Below the pieces are notes generated by a model, which was not told the DNA's origin, did no database searches, and saw only the letters and a list, made by a program, of their open reading frames with translations. The translations under genes were made by a program, and so were the position numbers. 64,000 bases of DNA from Thiofaba sp039822285 (lineage in GTDB: Bacteria; Pseudomonadota; Gammaproteobacteria; Halothiobacillales; Halothiobacillaceae): positions 124,001 to 188,000 of the forward strand of contig NZ_JBAJEY010000005.1 in assembly GCF_039822285.1 (NCBI RefSeq), read 5' to 3'. Shown piece after piece: positions 18,559 through 26,985 of this stretch (within the stretch, counting starts at the first letter, position 1; each line of letters starts with the position of its first letter).

Positions 18559-19814
18559 TGCAAGTCGCCATCCAGCAAGGACTGGCCCGGTACGGGGCCG
18601 CAGCGTCCATCGTCGCATTCTTCGCCCTGTTGCTGGTGACACGGCATACCTACAATGTAGGACCGATCTTCCTACTGCTCGCCAGCGCAGGTCTCTGGCT
18701 GTCCGGCAGGCGCGCATCCCTCCCCACCCTCGCCTGGCCGCTGCTCGTTGCCTTTGCCGGGTATGTCCTGGTCATCGGGCTATCCACGGCAGCGACCGGG
18801 GAGAAGCTGGCCACCCTCGACAATCCCAGTCGCCTGATCTTGTTGCTGATGGTGCTCTGGGGCCTGTGGCGCTGGCCGTTCCGGCTCGAGGCCGTCTGGC
18901 TGGGGGCAAGTCTCGGCGCCCTCGGCGGGCTTGGCATCGCCCTTTACCAGCGCTTTATCCTGGAGATGCCCCGTGCTGAAGGCTTCCAGCACCCGATCAT
19001 GTTCGGCGATGTCGCCATGCTCCTGGGCCTTTTGGCCCTGGTGGGACTGGCCCATGCCCTGCACACCAGGCGCCCGCGCTGGATGCTGGTCCTCTACCTT
19101 GCCGCCTCCCTGGCCGGCCTGGTCACTTCTCTACTCTCGGGCACGCGAGGGGGATGGGTCGGGCTGCCCGTGATCCTATTCGCACTCTATCGCTACTACG
19201 CCCCCGTCCTTCCCCGCCGCCTGTGGCTTGGGAGCCTGATCGGCTTTGCGCTGATGGGGCTTATGGCCTACACCATCCCGGCCACGGGGGTCGCTGATCG
19301 CATCCATCAGGCCATGCACGAGGTCAAAACCTTCCATCAGGACACGGGGGCCGAAAGCTCCGTGGGCGCACGTCTGGAACTGTGGCGTGCCGGGGCCATG
19401 CTGGTCGATGATGCAGGCTTGCTTGGCCTGAGCGAGGCGCAGGTCCATGACCGACTGCGCGCCTTGGTGGATCAGGGCACGGTTCGCGCCCCCGTGCTGG
19501 AGCAGGCCCATTTCCACAACGAGATCATCGAACACTGGATTCGACACGGCCTGCTCGGCCTTCTGGCCCTGCTTGCGCTCTACCTCCTGCCCTTGCGCAC
19601 CTTCATGCGCCTGGCCAAGGCCCACGCCCCGGAGCTCAAGGCCGCCGCCGTAGCTGGCGTGGTGAGCCTCACCGCGATCATCGATTTCGGCCTGACGCAG
19701 AAGTTTTTCGGCCATCAGATCGGTATCATGGCCTTCGGCTTCACCGTCACGGTTTTGTGGGCGGCCATGCTTCAAGCCCATGCAGCCCATGAAGGCACAC
19801 CCTCCCATGTTTAG
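18558..19814 (+). CDS. O-antigen ligase-like membrane protein (WaaL family)
   Basis: A 418-residue polytopic protein with about ten hydrophobic segments and a longer periplasmic-type loop near 240-320, typical of the Wzy_C/O-antigen ligase family. The motif LLSGTRGGWVGLPV and a later loop with HFHNEIIEHWIRHG fit ligases that join undecaprenyl-linked glycan to lipid A-core. The ATG at 18558 overlaps the waaF stop by one base. Ligase and polymerase cannot be told apart by sequence alone; the position inside the core locus favours ligase. Confidence 0.8.
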   Translation: MQVAIQQGLARYGAAASIVAFFALLLVTRHTYNVGPIFLLLASAGLWLSGRRASLPTLAWPLLVAFAGYVLVIGLSTAATGEKLATLDNPSRLILLLMVLWGLWRWPFRLEAVWLGASLGALGGLGIALYQRFILEMPRAEGFQHPIMFGDVAMLLGLLALVGLAHALHTRRPRWMLVLYLAASLAGLVTSLLSGTRGGWVGLPVILFALYRYYAPVLPRRLWLGSLIGFALMGLMAYTIPATGVADRIHQAMHEVKTFHQDTGAESSVGARLELWRAGAMLVDDAGLLGLSEAQVHDRLRALVDQGTVRAPVLEQAHFHNEIIEHWIRHGLLGLLALLALYLLPLRTFMRLAKAHAPELKAAAVAGVVSLTAIIDFGLTQKFFGHQIGIMAFGFTVTVLWAAMLQAHAAHEGTPSHV

Positions 19815-20691
19815 CATCCTGATCCCGACCTGGAACAATCTCGCCTGCCTGAAGCTCTGCATCGACAGCCTCCGGCGGCATTCAGCCCATGCGCATGAGA
19901 TCCTGATCCACGTCAATGAGGGTTCGGATGGCACCCTGGATTGGCTGAGAAGCGAAGGGATCGACTTCTCGCACTCGTCAGGCAATATCGGCATCTGCCT
20001 TGCCGTCAACCACCTTGCAAGCCGCGCCTCCCGTGACTGGCTGGTTTACATGAACGACGACATGGTGGTCGCACCAGGCTGGGATACGGCCCTGCTCGAG
20101 ACCATCGAACGCCACGACTCCGATCTGATTTATCTCTCCTCGACCCTGATCGAACCCTACCCCTCCACCTCCCCCGCCATCCAAACCCTGGACTGCGGTG
20201 CCCATTCAACCGCCTTCGACGAGCCCCGTTTCCTGAGCCATTGTGCACGGACAAACTACCCCAACCATGAAGGGGCAGCCTCCCAACCCTCCCTCTTCAG
20301 CCGCCGCTGGTTTCACATGCTCGGCGGCTACAGTCTGGAGTTCAGCCCGGGCATGGCCTCCGACGACGACTTTCTGATGAAGCTTTGGGTGGCAGGCTGT
20401 CGCACCTTCGAGGTTGTGGGCGGCAGCAAGGTCTACCATTTCTCCCGCCAGAGCACGGGCCGGATCAAAAACAGCAAGGGCGGCCGCACCTTTGCCATGA
20501 AGTGGGGGATCACCCTGGATGAGTTCAAACGCGACTATCTTGCCCGCGCGCATGTGTTGCAAGACAACGGCTTCCCTCACGCCAGCCTGAAAGGACGCCT
20601 GCGCCGTGCAGGCTATGGCCTGTTCAACGACTATCCGCTCGCCGATATCGAGGCCTGGTCGGCCCATCCCGCGGCACGCTTTCCCCGTTAG
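19807..20691 (+). CDS. Glycosyltransferase family 2
   Basis: A 294-residue GT-A enzyme. MFSILIPTWNNLACLKLCID is the nucleotide-binding start, VNEGSDGT and YMNDDMVV supply the DxD-like metal site, and GMASDDDFLMKLWVAGC is the acceptor-side motif. It overlaps the upstream ligase-like gene by 8 bp; ATG at 19789 is an alternative. It lacks a membrane anchor and probably adds a core or O-unit sugar. Base composition looks slightly less GC-rich than its neighbours. Donor and acceptor are unknown. Confidence 0.85.
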   Translation: MFSILIPTWNNLACLKLCIDSLRRHSAHAHEILIHVNEGSDGTLDWLRSEGIDFSHSSGNIGICLAVNHLASRASRDWLVYMNDDMVVAPGWDTALLETIERHDSDLIYLSSTLIEPYPSTSPAIQTLDCGAHSTAFDEPRFLSHCARTNYPNHEGAASQPSLFSRRWFHMLGGYSLEFSPGMASDDDFLMKLWVAGCRTFEVVGGSKVYHFSRQSTGRIKNSKGGRTFAMKWGITLDEFKRDYLARAHVLQDNGFPHASLKGRLRRAGYGLFNDYPLADIEAWSAHPAARFPR

Positions 20692-20697
20692 CCGACC

Positions 20698-21438
20698 ATG
20701 CCGACCCTCTCCGTCATCCTCATCACCCTCAATGAGGCCGAGCGCCTGGCCACGACGCTGGAGGCCATCGCGTGGGCGGATGAGATCGTGGTGGTGGATG
20801 CAGGAAGCACCGATGGCACGGTCGAGATCGCACGTCGTTTCACCGACAAGGTGGTGGTCACCGACGACTGGCCGGGGTTCGGGCCGCAGAAGAACCGCGC
20901 CTTGGATCTGGCGACCGGGGAATGGGTGTTGTCCATCGATGCCGACGAGCGGGTGACGCCCGAGCTTGCCGCGGAGATTCGCGCCACCCTCGCTTCACCT
21001 CGCTTCGCGGTCTACGCCATCCCAAGGCTGTCGAGCTTTCTCGGTCGCCCCTTGAGACATGGCGGTTGGTGGCCGGATCACGTCGCCCGGCTATTTCGCC
21101 GCGGCGAGGCCCGTTTCTCCGAAGATGCGGTGCATGAACGGCTCGTCTTCACGCCCCCCTTGGGCTACCTGCGCCAGCCGCTGCAGCACGAGAGCATCCG
21201 TGACCTCGATCAGATGATCGAGAAGATGAACCGCTACACCCGCGCCGGGGCCGAGCGGCTCGAACGGGCCGGCAAACGCAGCAGCCTCAAGGGTGCCATA
21301 GGCCGAGGGCTGTGGGCCTTCATCCGCATCTACCTGCTCAAGCGCGGATTCCTGGATGGCCGCGAAGGACTCATCATGGCCATCGCCAGCGCCGAGAGCG
21401 CGTATTACAAGCACCTCAAGCGGCTCTACCGACCATGA
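20698..21438 (+). CDS. Glycosyltransferase family 2, WaaE/KdtX-like
   Basis: A 246-residue GT-A enzyme resembling the WaaE/KdtX group that adds glucose to the first core heptose in several proteobacteria. TLSVILITLNEAERL, VVVDAGSTDGT, GFGPQKNRALD and LSIDADERVTPEL are the conserved blocks in order, and HGGWWPDHVARLFRR follows. Similarity to WaaE is recognised from family pattern; the sugar is inferred. It overlaps the next glycosyltransferase gene by 4 bp. Confidence 0.85.
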   Translation: MPTLSVILITLNEAERLATTLEAIAWADEIVVVDAGSTDGTVEIARRFTDKVVVTDDWPGFGPQKNRALDLATGEWVLSIDADERVTPELAAEIRATLASPRFAVYAIPRLSSFLGRPLRHGGWWPDHVARLFRRGEARFSEDAVHERLVFTPPLGYLRQPLQHESIRDLDQMIEKMNRYTRAGAERLERAGKRSSLKGAIGRGLWAFIRIYLLKRGFLDGREGLIMAIASAESAYYKHLKRLYRP

Positions 21439-22391
21439 ATGCAGCCCAGCGCTTCACGGTCATCGTGGTCAATTACAACGGTGGGGCGATGCTGACCGCA
21501 TGCGCGCGCTCGCTGATCGCCGCGGGACTGCCGGCCGAGCAGCTGGTGGTCATCGACAACGGCAGCAAGGATGATTCGATCGAGCGGCTGGTGGCGAGCA
21601 CACCTTCCTGTCACGTGGAGCGCATGGGCTGCAATGCGGGCTTTGCCCGCGCGGTCAACCGTGGACTTGGGCAGGTGACCACCGAATTCGCCCTGCTGTT
21701 CAACAACGACGCGAGGCTGGAGCCTGGCGCCTTCGAGGCCCTGGCCGCCGCCTTCGACACCCTGCCCCGTGCCGCCTTCGTCGGAGGACGACTCATCCAC
21801 GAGGATGGCCGCCTGCAGAACGCCGTCGCTCCCCTGCCCACGCTCCTGGCCGAGGTCGTACCCAAGGGGCTGTTGCGCCGTCTCGCCCCGACCCGCTACA
21901 CGGGGCGACCGCGTGGCGAGGCACCGCTGGAGGTCGAGAGCCTGATCGGAGCCCTGTTCGCCGTGCGCATGACCGCTGTGCAGGATTTCGGCCCCTTGGA
22001 TGAGGACTTTTTCTTCTTTCTGGAAGAAACCGAATGGTGCCACCGGGCACGTCGGCATGGCTGGCAGGTCTGGCATGTGCCGAAGGCGCGTGCGGTGCAC
22101 GTCCAGGGCGCCACGGCCAAGCGTTACCATGCGGCCGCGCGCATCGAATTTCAGCGCTCCAAACTGCTCTACTTTGCCAAGACCCAACCCAAGGCTTATC
22201 CCCTGGCCCTGACCCTGCTCTTTCTCAAGGCCGCCAGCAACGCGCTCGCGCACCTCATGCTCCTGGCTGTGGGGGGCTTTCTCAGCCCAAGGCGGCGTGC
22301 CCGCGCCGCCGTGTATGGTCGCGTCCTTGCGTGGTATCTTGCCGGGCGGCCGGAGGACGTCGGCCTGCCTGACAAATGCCCCAAGGGGTAA
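21435..22391 (+). CDS. Glycosyltransferase family 2 (rhamnosyltransferase-like)
   Basis: A 318-residue GT-A enzyme. FTVIVVNYNGGAML opens the Rossmann-like fold, VIDNGSKDDS and LLFNNDARLEP give the metal-binding region, and DEDFFFFLEETEWCHRARRH is the conserved ED-rich acceptor motif of rhamnosyltransferase-like GT2 enzymes. A hydrophobic C-terminal stretch near 265-285 may anchor it to the membrane. The ATG overlaps the previous stop (ATGA). Confidence 0.85.
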   Translation: MNAAQRFTVIVVNYNGGAMLTACARSLIAAGLPAEQLVVIDNGSKDDSIERLVASTPSCHVERMGCNAGFARAVNRGLGQVTTEFALLFNNDARLEPGAFEALAAAFDTLPRAAFVGGRLIHEDGRLQNAVAPLPTLLAEVVPKGLLRRLAPTRYTGRPRGEAPLEVESLIGALFAVRMTAVQDFGPLDEDFFFFLEETEWCHRARRHGWQVWHVPKARAVHVQGATAKRYHAAARIEFQRSKLLYFAKTQPKAYPLALTLLFLKAASNALAHLMLLAVGGFLSPRRRARAAVYGRVLAWYLAGRPEDVGLPDKCPKG

Positions 22392-22395
22392 CCCC

Positions 22396-23121
22396 ATGCC
22401 CATCCCCATCCTGATGTACCACCAGATCGACACCCCACCCGCGCGGGGTACGCCCATGCGGGGTATGGTGGTATCCCCGCGCCGCTTCGCCGCGCAGATG
22501 GGGCTGCTGCGCCGCATGGGCTATCGCGGCCTGTCGATGAGTGAGCTTGTGCCTTACCTCAACGGTGAGCGCCACGGCAAGGTGGTCGGAATCACTTTTG
22601 ATGATGGTTACCGCAACACCCTTGAGCATGCCCGGCCCATCCTCAAGGCACACGGCTTCACCGCCACCTGCTACGCCGTAAGCCGCAAACTCGGTGGCTT
22701 TAATGACTGGGATGCCGCTTTAGGGGTACCGCAAAAGCCCTTGATGACCGCCGCGGAGCTCGCCGACTGGGTCGCCGCCGGGATGGAGCTGGGCGCGCAC
22801 ACCCGCCACCACGTCGATCTCTCCGCGCTGCCCGATGAAGAGGCCCGAATAGAGATCGAGCAAAGCCGCAGCGAGCTGGAAAGCACTATCCAGGCACCCG
22901 TGCGCCATTTCTGCTATCCGTACGGGCGTTTTCTCCCCCAGCACGTGGACATGGTGCGCGCGGCAGACTATGCCACGGCCGTGACCGTAAGGCGTGGGCG
23001 GGCCGCAGGTGCGGACGACCTCCTCCATCTCCCCCGTGTGCTGGTGGCCCAGGCCACTCACCTGGCGCAATTCGCCCTCAAGCTGTGGACGGGTTACGAG
23101 GATCGGCGGGGGCGACGGTGA
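22396..23121 (+). CDS. Polysaccharide deacetylase (NodB fold)
   Basis: A 241-residue member of the carbohydrate esterase 4 family. GITFDDGYRNT carries the first two catalytic Asp residues, GAHTRHHVDL supplies the metal-binding His pair, and FCYPYGRF is motif 3. No signal peptide is evident, so it may act on a cytoplasmic core or O-unit intermediate. AAGGGG lies upstream of the ATG, and the gene overlaps the next by a GTGA junction. Similar deacetylases sit in LPS core loci of other gammaproteobacteria; the substrate is inferred only. Confidence 0.88.
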   Translation: MPIPILMYHQIDTPPARGTPMRGMVVSPRRFAAQMGLLRRMGYRGLSMSELVPYLNGERHGKVVGITFDDGYRNTLEHARPILKAHGFTATCYAVSRKLGGFNDWDAALGVPQKPLMTAAELADWVAAGMELGAHTRHHVDLSALPDEEARIEIEQSRSELESTIQAPVRHFCYPYGRFLPQHVDMVRAADYATAVTVRRGRAAGADDLLHLPRVLVAQATHLAQFALKLWTGYEDRRGRR

Positions 23122-24278
23122 AACCACGCCTGCGCATCGCGATCCTCACCCGCAACTTCGACCCCATGGGCGGAGGGGCGGAGCGCTATGCCGTGGCGCT
23201 GGCCGAACGGCTTGCGGCGCGGCATGAGGTGCATGTCTTCGCCCAGCACATCGCCCACCCAGCCCCCAGCCTGACCTACCACCGCCTGCCCGCCCTGAAG
23301 AAACCACGCTGGCTCAACCAGCTGCTGTTCGCCTTCCTTACCCATCGCCGCACGCAGGCGGGGTTCGACATCGTCCACGCCCATGAAAACGGCTGGGCGG
23401 GGGATGTGCAGACCGTGCACGTGCGTCCCATGCGCCACAACCTGCTGGGCGACATCCGCGGGATGCGGCGGGGGTTGCGCTGGCTGAAGATCGCCACCAG
23501 CCCACGCCTTGCGACCTATCTCTGGCTTGAACGGAGCCGTTTTAGTCCCTGTCCGGGGCGGAAGGTCGTGGCGGTGTCCGCAACCTTGCGGGAGGAGGTT
23601 GCCACGAGCTATCCCGAGAGTGCCGCCTGTCTTGCGGTGATCCCGCCCGGGGTCGCCCTGCCGGATAAGCCCCCTGCGCAGGCCGAGGCGAGGCAGGCGC
23701 TGGGGCTGCCCGAAGGTTTCCCCCTGCTGTTGTTCGTGGCCAATGATCTTGCGCGCAAGGGCCTGGATACCGTCTTGCAGGCCCTGCGAGACACCACGCC
23801 CGCACTCCCCCTGCGACCCCATCTGGCCGTGGTGGGCGGCAACCCTGGGCAGATCGACCACTACCGCAGGCTTGCAGCCACCTTGGGGCTGGAGGGCCAG
23901 GTGCACTTTCTCGGTCCCCAACGGGCCATGAGCATGGTGTATGCCACGGCTGACCTCTTGATCCATCCCACGCGCGAGGACACCTTCGGCATGGTGGTAC
24001 TGGAGGCGATGGCGCATGGCTTACCCGTGGTGGTCAGCCGGGCCCCTTGGTGCGGCCTGGCCGCCGACCTGAGTGAGAAGGAGGCTTGGCTTTTGGATCA
24101 TCCCAACGATGCCCAGGCCCTGGCCCAGGCCATCCAGCGCCTGCTTACCGAAGAAGCCCTGCGCGCACGGCTAGCCCAAAATGGACCGGTGGTGGCCGCA
24201 CGGTACGCCTGGGACGACATCGCCAAGCGGCACGAGGCCCTCTACCGCGAGATGCTGGAGGCGCGATGCGCATCCTGA
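23118..24278 (+). CDS. Glycosyltransferase family 4 (WaaG-like)
   Basis: A 386-residue GT-B enzyme starting at GTG 23118, which overlaps the deacetylase stop. IAILTRNFDPMGGGAERYAV is the acceptor-domain start of the WaaG-like group, VHVRPMRHNLLG is mid-domain, and LIHPTREDTFGMVVLEAMAH holds the donor E-x7-E motif. WaaG adds the first outer-core hexose to heptose II, and the position just before waaC fits that job. It overlaps waaC by 13 bp. Confidence 0.87.
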   Translation: MKPRLRIAILTRNFDPMGGGAERYAVALAERLAARHEVHVFAQHIAHPAPSLTYHRLPALKKPRWLNQLLFAFLTHRRTQAGFDIVHAHENGWAGDVQTVHVRPMRHNLLGDIRGMRRGLRWLKIATSPRLATYLWLERSRFSPCPGRKVVAVSATLREEVATSYPESAACLAVIPPGVALPDKPPAQAEARQALGLPEGFPLLLFVANDLARKGLDTVLQALRDTTPALPLRPHLAVVGGNPGQIDHYRRLAATLGLEGQVHFLGPQRAMSMVYATADLLIHPTREDTFGMVVLEAMAHGLPVVVSRAPWCGLAADLSEKEAWLLDHPNDAQALAQAIQRLLTEEALRARLAQNGPVVAARYAWDDIAKRHEALYREMLEARCAS

Positions 24279-25249
24279 TCGTCAAGACCTCCTCGCTCGG
24301 GGATGTGGTGCACATGCTCCCCGCCCTGACCGACGCGGCCCGCGCCATCCCGGGACTGACCGCCGACTGGGTGGTGGAGGAAGGCTTTGCCGCGGTGCCG
24401 GCCTGGCACCCGAACGTCGCGCGCGTCATCCCGATTGCCCTGCGCCGCTGGCGCAAGCGGCTGGGCGAGGCCGCCACCTGGCGCGAACTTGCGGCCGCCC
24501 GGCGGGCGCTTGACGAGACCGCGTACGACGCCGTGATCGACAGCCAGGGACTCGTCAAGAGCGCCCTTTTCGCCCGCTGGGCACGGGGACCGCGCTGGGG
24601 CTATGACCGGGCCTCCTGCCGCGAGCCACTGGCGAGCCTGTTCTACACCCACCGCGTCCATGTGCCGCGTGGGCTGCACGCCATCGAGCGCAACCGGCGT
24701 CTTTTGGCCGGTGCGTTGGGCTACCCTTTGAACGACGCGGCCCTGGACTATGGCCTCAGCACGCTTGCTGAGCGCCTCCCCCCAAGCCCGCTTGGCCTGC
24801 CCGAACGCTACGTCGTGGCCCTGCATGGCACCAGCCGGATCGACAAGGAATGGCCCGAGGCCCATTGGATCGCGGTCGGCCAGACCCTGGCCCAGCGCGA
24901 GCAGGCCCTGCTTCTGCCCTGGGGCAATCCGCGCGAGCATGAGCGCGCCTTACGCATCGCCACCCAGGTCGCGGGCGCGATCGTTTTGCCGCGTCTTGGG
25001 CTGAACGAGCTCGCCGCCATCCTCGCCCGCGCGCAGGGGGTGTTGGGGGTGGACACGGGGCTCATGCACATTGCCGCGGCCTTGGGGCGTCCCGGTCTTG
25101 CCCTCTACCCCGTCACCGCACCGGCCCTCACGGGGGTGTGCTCGGCCCCGGGTCATCCCCCGATCGCCAGCCTCACGCCTGCCGACGGCCTGACGCCCGA
25201 ACAGGTGAGCGCCCGCCTGCTCGCCGCCCTGCATGAAGCCCAGGCATGA
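24266..25249 (+). CDS. waaC: ADP-heptose:LPS heptosyltransferase I
   Basis: A 327-residue GT9-family enzyme that adds the first heptose to Kdo2-lipid A. MRILIVKTSSLGDVVHMLPAL is the WaaC N-terminal signature, IDSQGLVKSAL and LHGTSRIDKEWPEAHW lie in the middle, and GVDTGLMHIAAALGRP is the donor-binding motif. The ATG at 24266 lies within the end of the previous gene. It overlaps waaA by 4 bp, so Kdo and heptose transfer are coexpressed. Confidence 0.96.
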   Translation: MRILIVKTSSLGDVVHMLPALTDAARAIPGLTADWVVEEGFAAVPAWHPNVARVIPIALRRWRKRLGEAATWRELAAARRALDETAYDAVIDSQGLVKSALFARWARGPRWGYDRASCREPLASLFYTHRVHVPRGLHAIERNRRLLAGALGYPLNDAALDYGLSTLAERLPPSPLGLPERYVVALHGTSRIDKEWPEAHWIAVGQTLAQREQALLLPWGNPREHERALRIATQVAGAIVLPRLGLNELAAILARAQGVLGVDTGLMHIAAALGRPGLALYPVTAPALTGVCSAPGHPPIASLTPADGLTPEQVSARLLAALHEAQA

Positions 25250-26757
25250 TGGCTCGCGGCCTCTACACCACCCTGCTCACCCTCGCCACCCCACTGGCCC
25301 TCGCCCGCCTCGGCTGGAAGGGCCGCGCCAACCCGGCCTACCGCGAACGCATCCCGGAACGCTTTGGCTTCATCCCTCGCCTTCCCGCGCGCCCGCGGCT
25401 GTGGGTGCATGCGGTGTCCGTGGGCGAGGTCATCGCCGCCGCGCCACTCATCCGCGCCTGGCAATCACGACACCCGGACTGGGCGGTCTTGCTCACCACC
25501 ACCACCCCGACCGGCTCGGCGCAGGCTCAACGGCTGTTCGGTGAGGGCGTTGAACACCTCTACCTACCCTATGACCTGCCGGGCGCGGTGCGCCGCTTTT
25601 TCGCCCGCACCCGTCCAAGCCTCGGCGTGATCATGGAAACCGAGCTGTGGCCGAATCTTGCAGCCGAAGGCGCTCAACGCGGCATTCCTCTGGTGTTGGC
25701 CAATGCCCGGCTGTCCGAGCGCTCGATGCGCGGCTATGCCAGGGTCAGGCCGCTGGTGCGCGACACCCTCGCCTGCTTCGCGCTCATCGCCGCCCGCGGG
25801 CCGGAGGATGCCGGGCGCTTCATCGCCCTCGGCGCACCGCCTGCACGGGTCGAGGCACTTGGCAATCTCAAGTTCGATCTGGAACTGGCCCCCGAGGTGG
25901 TCTTGCGCGGGCAGCAATGGCGGACGCTGTTGGGCACTGGGCGGCCGGTATGGATCGCCGCCAGCACCCATCCGGGGGAGGAGGCGCAGGTGCTCGAGGC
26001 ACACCAAAAGGCTCTGGCCGCGCACCCCGACGCCCTGCTTCTGCTCGCCCCCCGGCATCCGGAGCGGGTGGGCGAGGTGGTTCGGCTGATCGAGGCTGCG
26101 GGGCTGCGGTTTGCCTTGCGCTCTGGGTTGCCCCCTCTCCCCCAGCCCCTCCCCCCCGAGGGGGGAGGGGAGCTCTTTGTGGGCGAAGGAGTGCATCTGA
26201 TGGAAACAGCGAACGTACACCACGCCTCATGCTCAAGGGTTCACCCTCTCCCTAACTCCACACCCTTCAAGGGCGAGGGGCTTTCCTCCCCTCCCCCCTC
26301 GGGGGGGAGGGGCCGGGGGAGAGGGGGCGCTCCAAAGCCCGCACCCACAGCACGGGACCCAGCGGTCCAGGTCCTGGTGATCGACACCCTCGGCGAGCTG
26401 ATGGACTTCTATGCCGCAAGCGATCTCGCCTTCGTCGGCGGCAGCCTGGTGGCGCATGGCGGGCACAACCCGCTGGAGCCCGCGGCCCTGGGCCTGCCGG
26501 TCATCAGTGGGCCGAAGGTGGCGAACTTCGCGGAGGTGTATGAGGCCATGTTCCAGGCCAAGACCGCACTGAAGGTGGAGGATGCCCAAGGCTTGGGGCA
26601 GGCCGTCGTGGCTCTCATGGACGATGCCGACGAACGCAAGACCTTGGGCGAGGGCGCCCGGGCCTGGCTTGAAACCCACCGCGGGGCGCTAGGAAGGCTT
26701 CTTGAACGGCTGGAGACGCTTGCCACTTCCCCCATCGGCCCGCAGCCCAGTCCGTAG
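25246..26757 (+). CDS. waaA: 3-deoxy-D-manno-octulosonic acid (Kdo) transferase with repeat-encoded insert
   Basis: A 503-residue GT-B enzyme that transfers Kdo to lipid IVA. HAVSVGEVIAAAPLI carries the catalytic Glu region, METELWPNL and TLGELMDFYAASDLAFVGGS are family hallmarks, and GGHNPLEPAA is the donor site. Known enzymes are about 425 residues. The excess is a Pro/Gly-rich stretch at about 295-361, encoded by 26131-26327, which is made of the same C/G-rich palindromes found between genes. The insert falls just before the strand leading into VLVIDTLGEL, likely a surface loop, and keeps the frame. The TAG stop at 26755-26757 is part of a GTAG REP. Confidence 0.95.
   Translation: MMARGLYTTLLTLATPLALARLGWKGRANPAYRERIPERFGFIPRLPARPRLWVHAVSVGEVIAAAPLIRAWQSRHPDWAVLLTTTTPTGSAQAQRLFGEGVEHLYLPYDLPGAVRRFFARTRPSLGVIMETELWPNLAAEGAQRGIPLVLANARLSERSMRGYARVRPLVRDTLACFALIAARGPEDAGRFIALGAPPARVEALGNLKFDLELAPEVVLRGQQWRTLLGTGRPVWIAASTHPGEEAQVLEAHQKALAAHPDALLLLAPRHPERVGEVVRLIEAAGLRFALRSGLPPLPQPLPPEGGGELFVGEGVHLMETANVHHASCSRVHPLPNSTPFKGEGLSSPPPSGGRGRGRGGAPKPAPTARDPAVQVLVIDTLGELMDFYAASDLAFVGGSLVAHGGHNPLEPAALGLPVISGPKVANFAEVYEAMFQAKTALKVEDAQGLGQAVVALMDDADERKTLGEGARAWLETHRGALGRLLERLETLATSPIGPQPSP
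26131..26327. repeat. C/G-rich palindromic repeats inside waaA
   Basis: Three copies lie in the coding sequence: 26131-26172, a more diverged 26237-26280 carrying CCCTCTCCCTAACTCC, and 26286-26327. The outer two match intergenic copies at 12638-12685 and 62373-62501 in layout. The length between flanks (about 197-200 bp) keeps waaA in frame. Confidence 0.8.
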
Positions 26758-26985
26758 GAGCGCCGCCCCCGGCGCGATGAAACACGGGGCACGATCGGCC
26801 CGTGGCAGACTGTTTCAAAAGGGCTGTCCTGCCCTTTTGAAACTCGCCTCGTCGCGGTACACGCCCGCGACGGCCTCCGAGAATCAATTACTTATCGTGA
26901 TTGATTCTCGCGCGAGCCGTCCATGGCTCGCCTTCCCAGGCTGTGTCAAAGGGTTTTGACACAGCCTGGTGGGCGGGCCTCCTAC
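26754..26985. repeat. REP-bounded block of five consecutive hairpins between convergent genes
   Basis: Bounded by a plus-strand REP (GTAG at 26754-26757, containing the waaA stop) and a minus-strand REP head (GTAG at 26985-26982, containing the stop of the acyltransferase gene). Inside are five perfect stems: 26812-26843 (13 bp, GTTTCAAAAGGGC), 26850-26872 (8 bp), 26879-26909 (10 bp, GAGAATCAAT), 26912-26931 (7 bp) and 26936-26969 (15 bp, loop GGGT). The stems could terminate transcription from both sides, though none is followed by a long T tract. Confidence 0.8.

Noticed and set aside
26812..26969. Hairpins after waaA as ordinary rho-independent terminators
   Set aside because: None has a following T run on either strand; termination remains possible, but the block is better described as a structured repeat unit.
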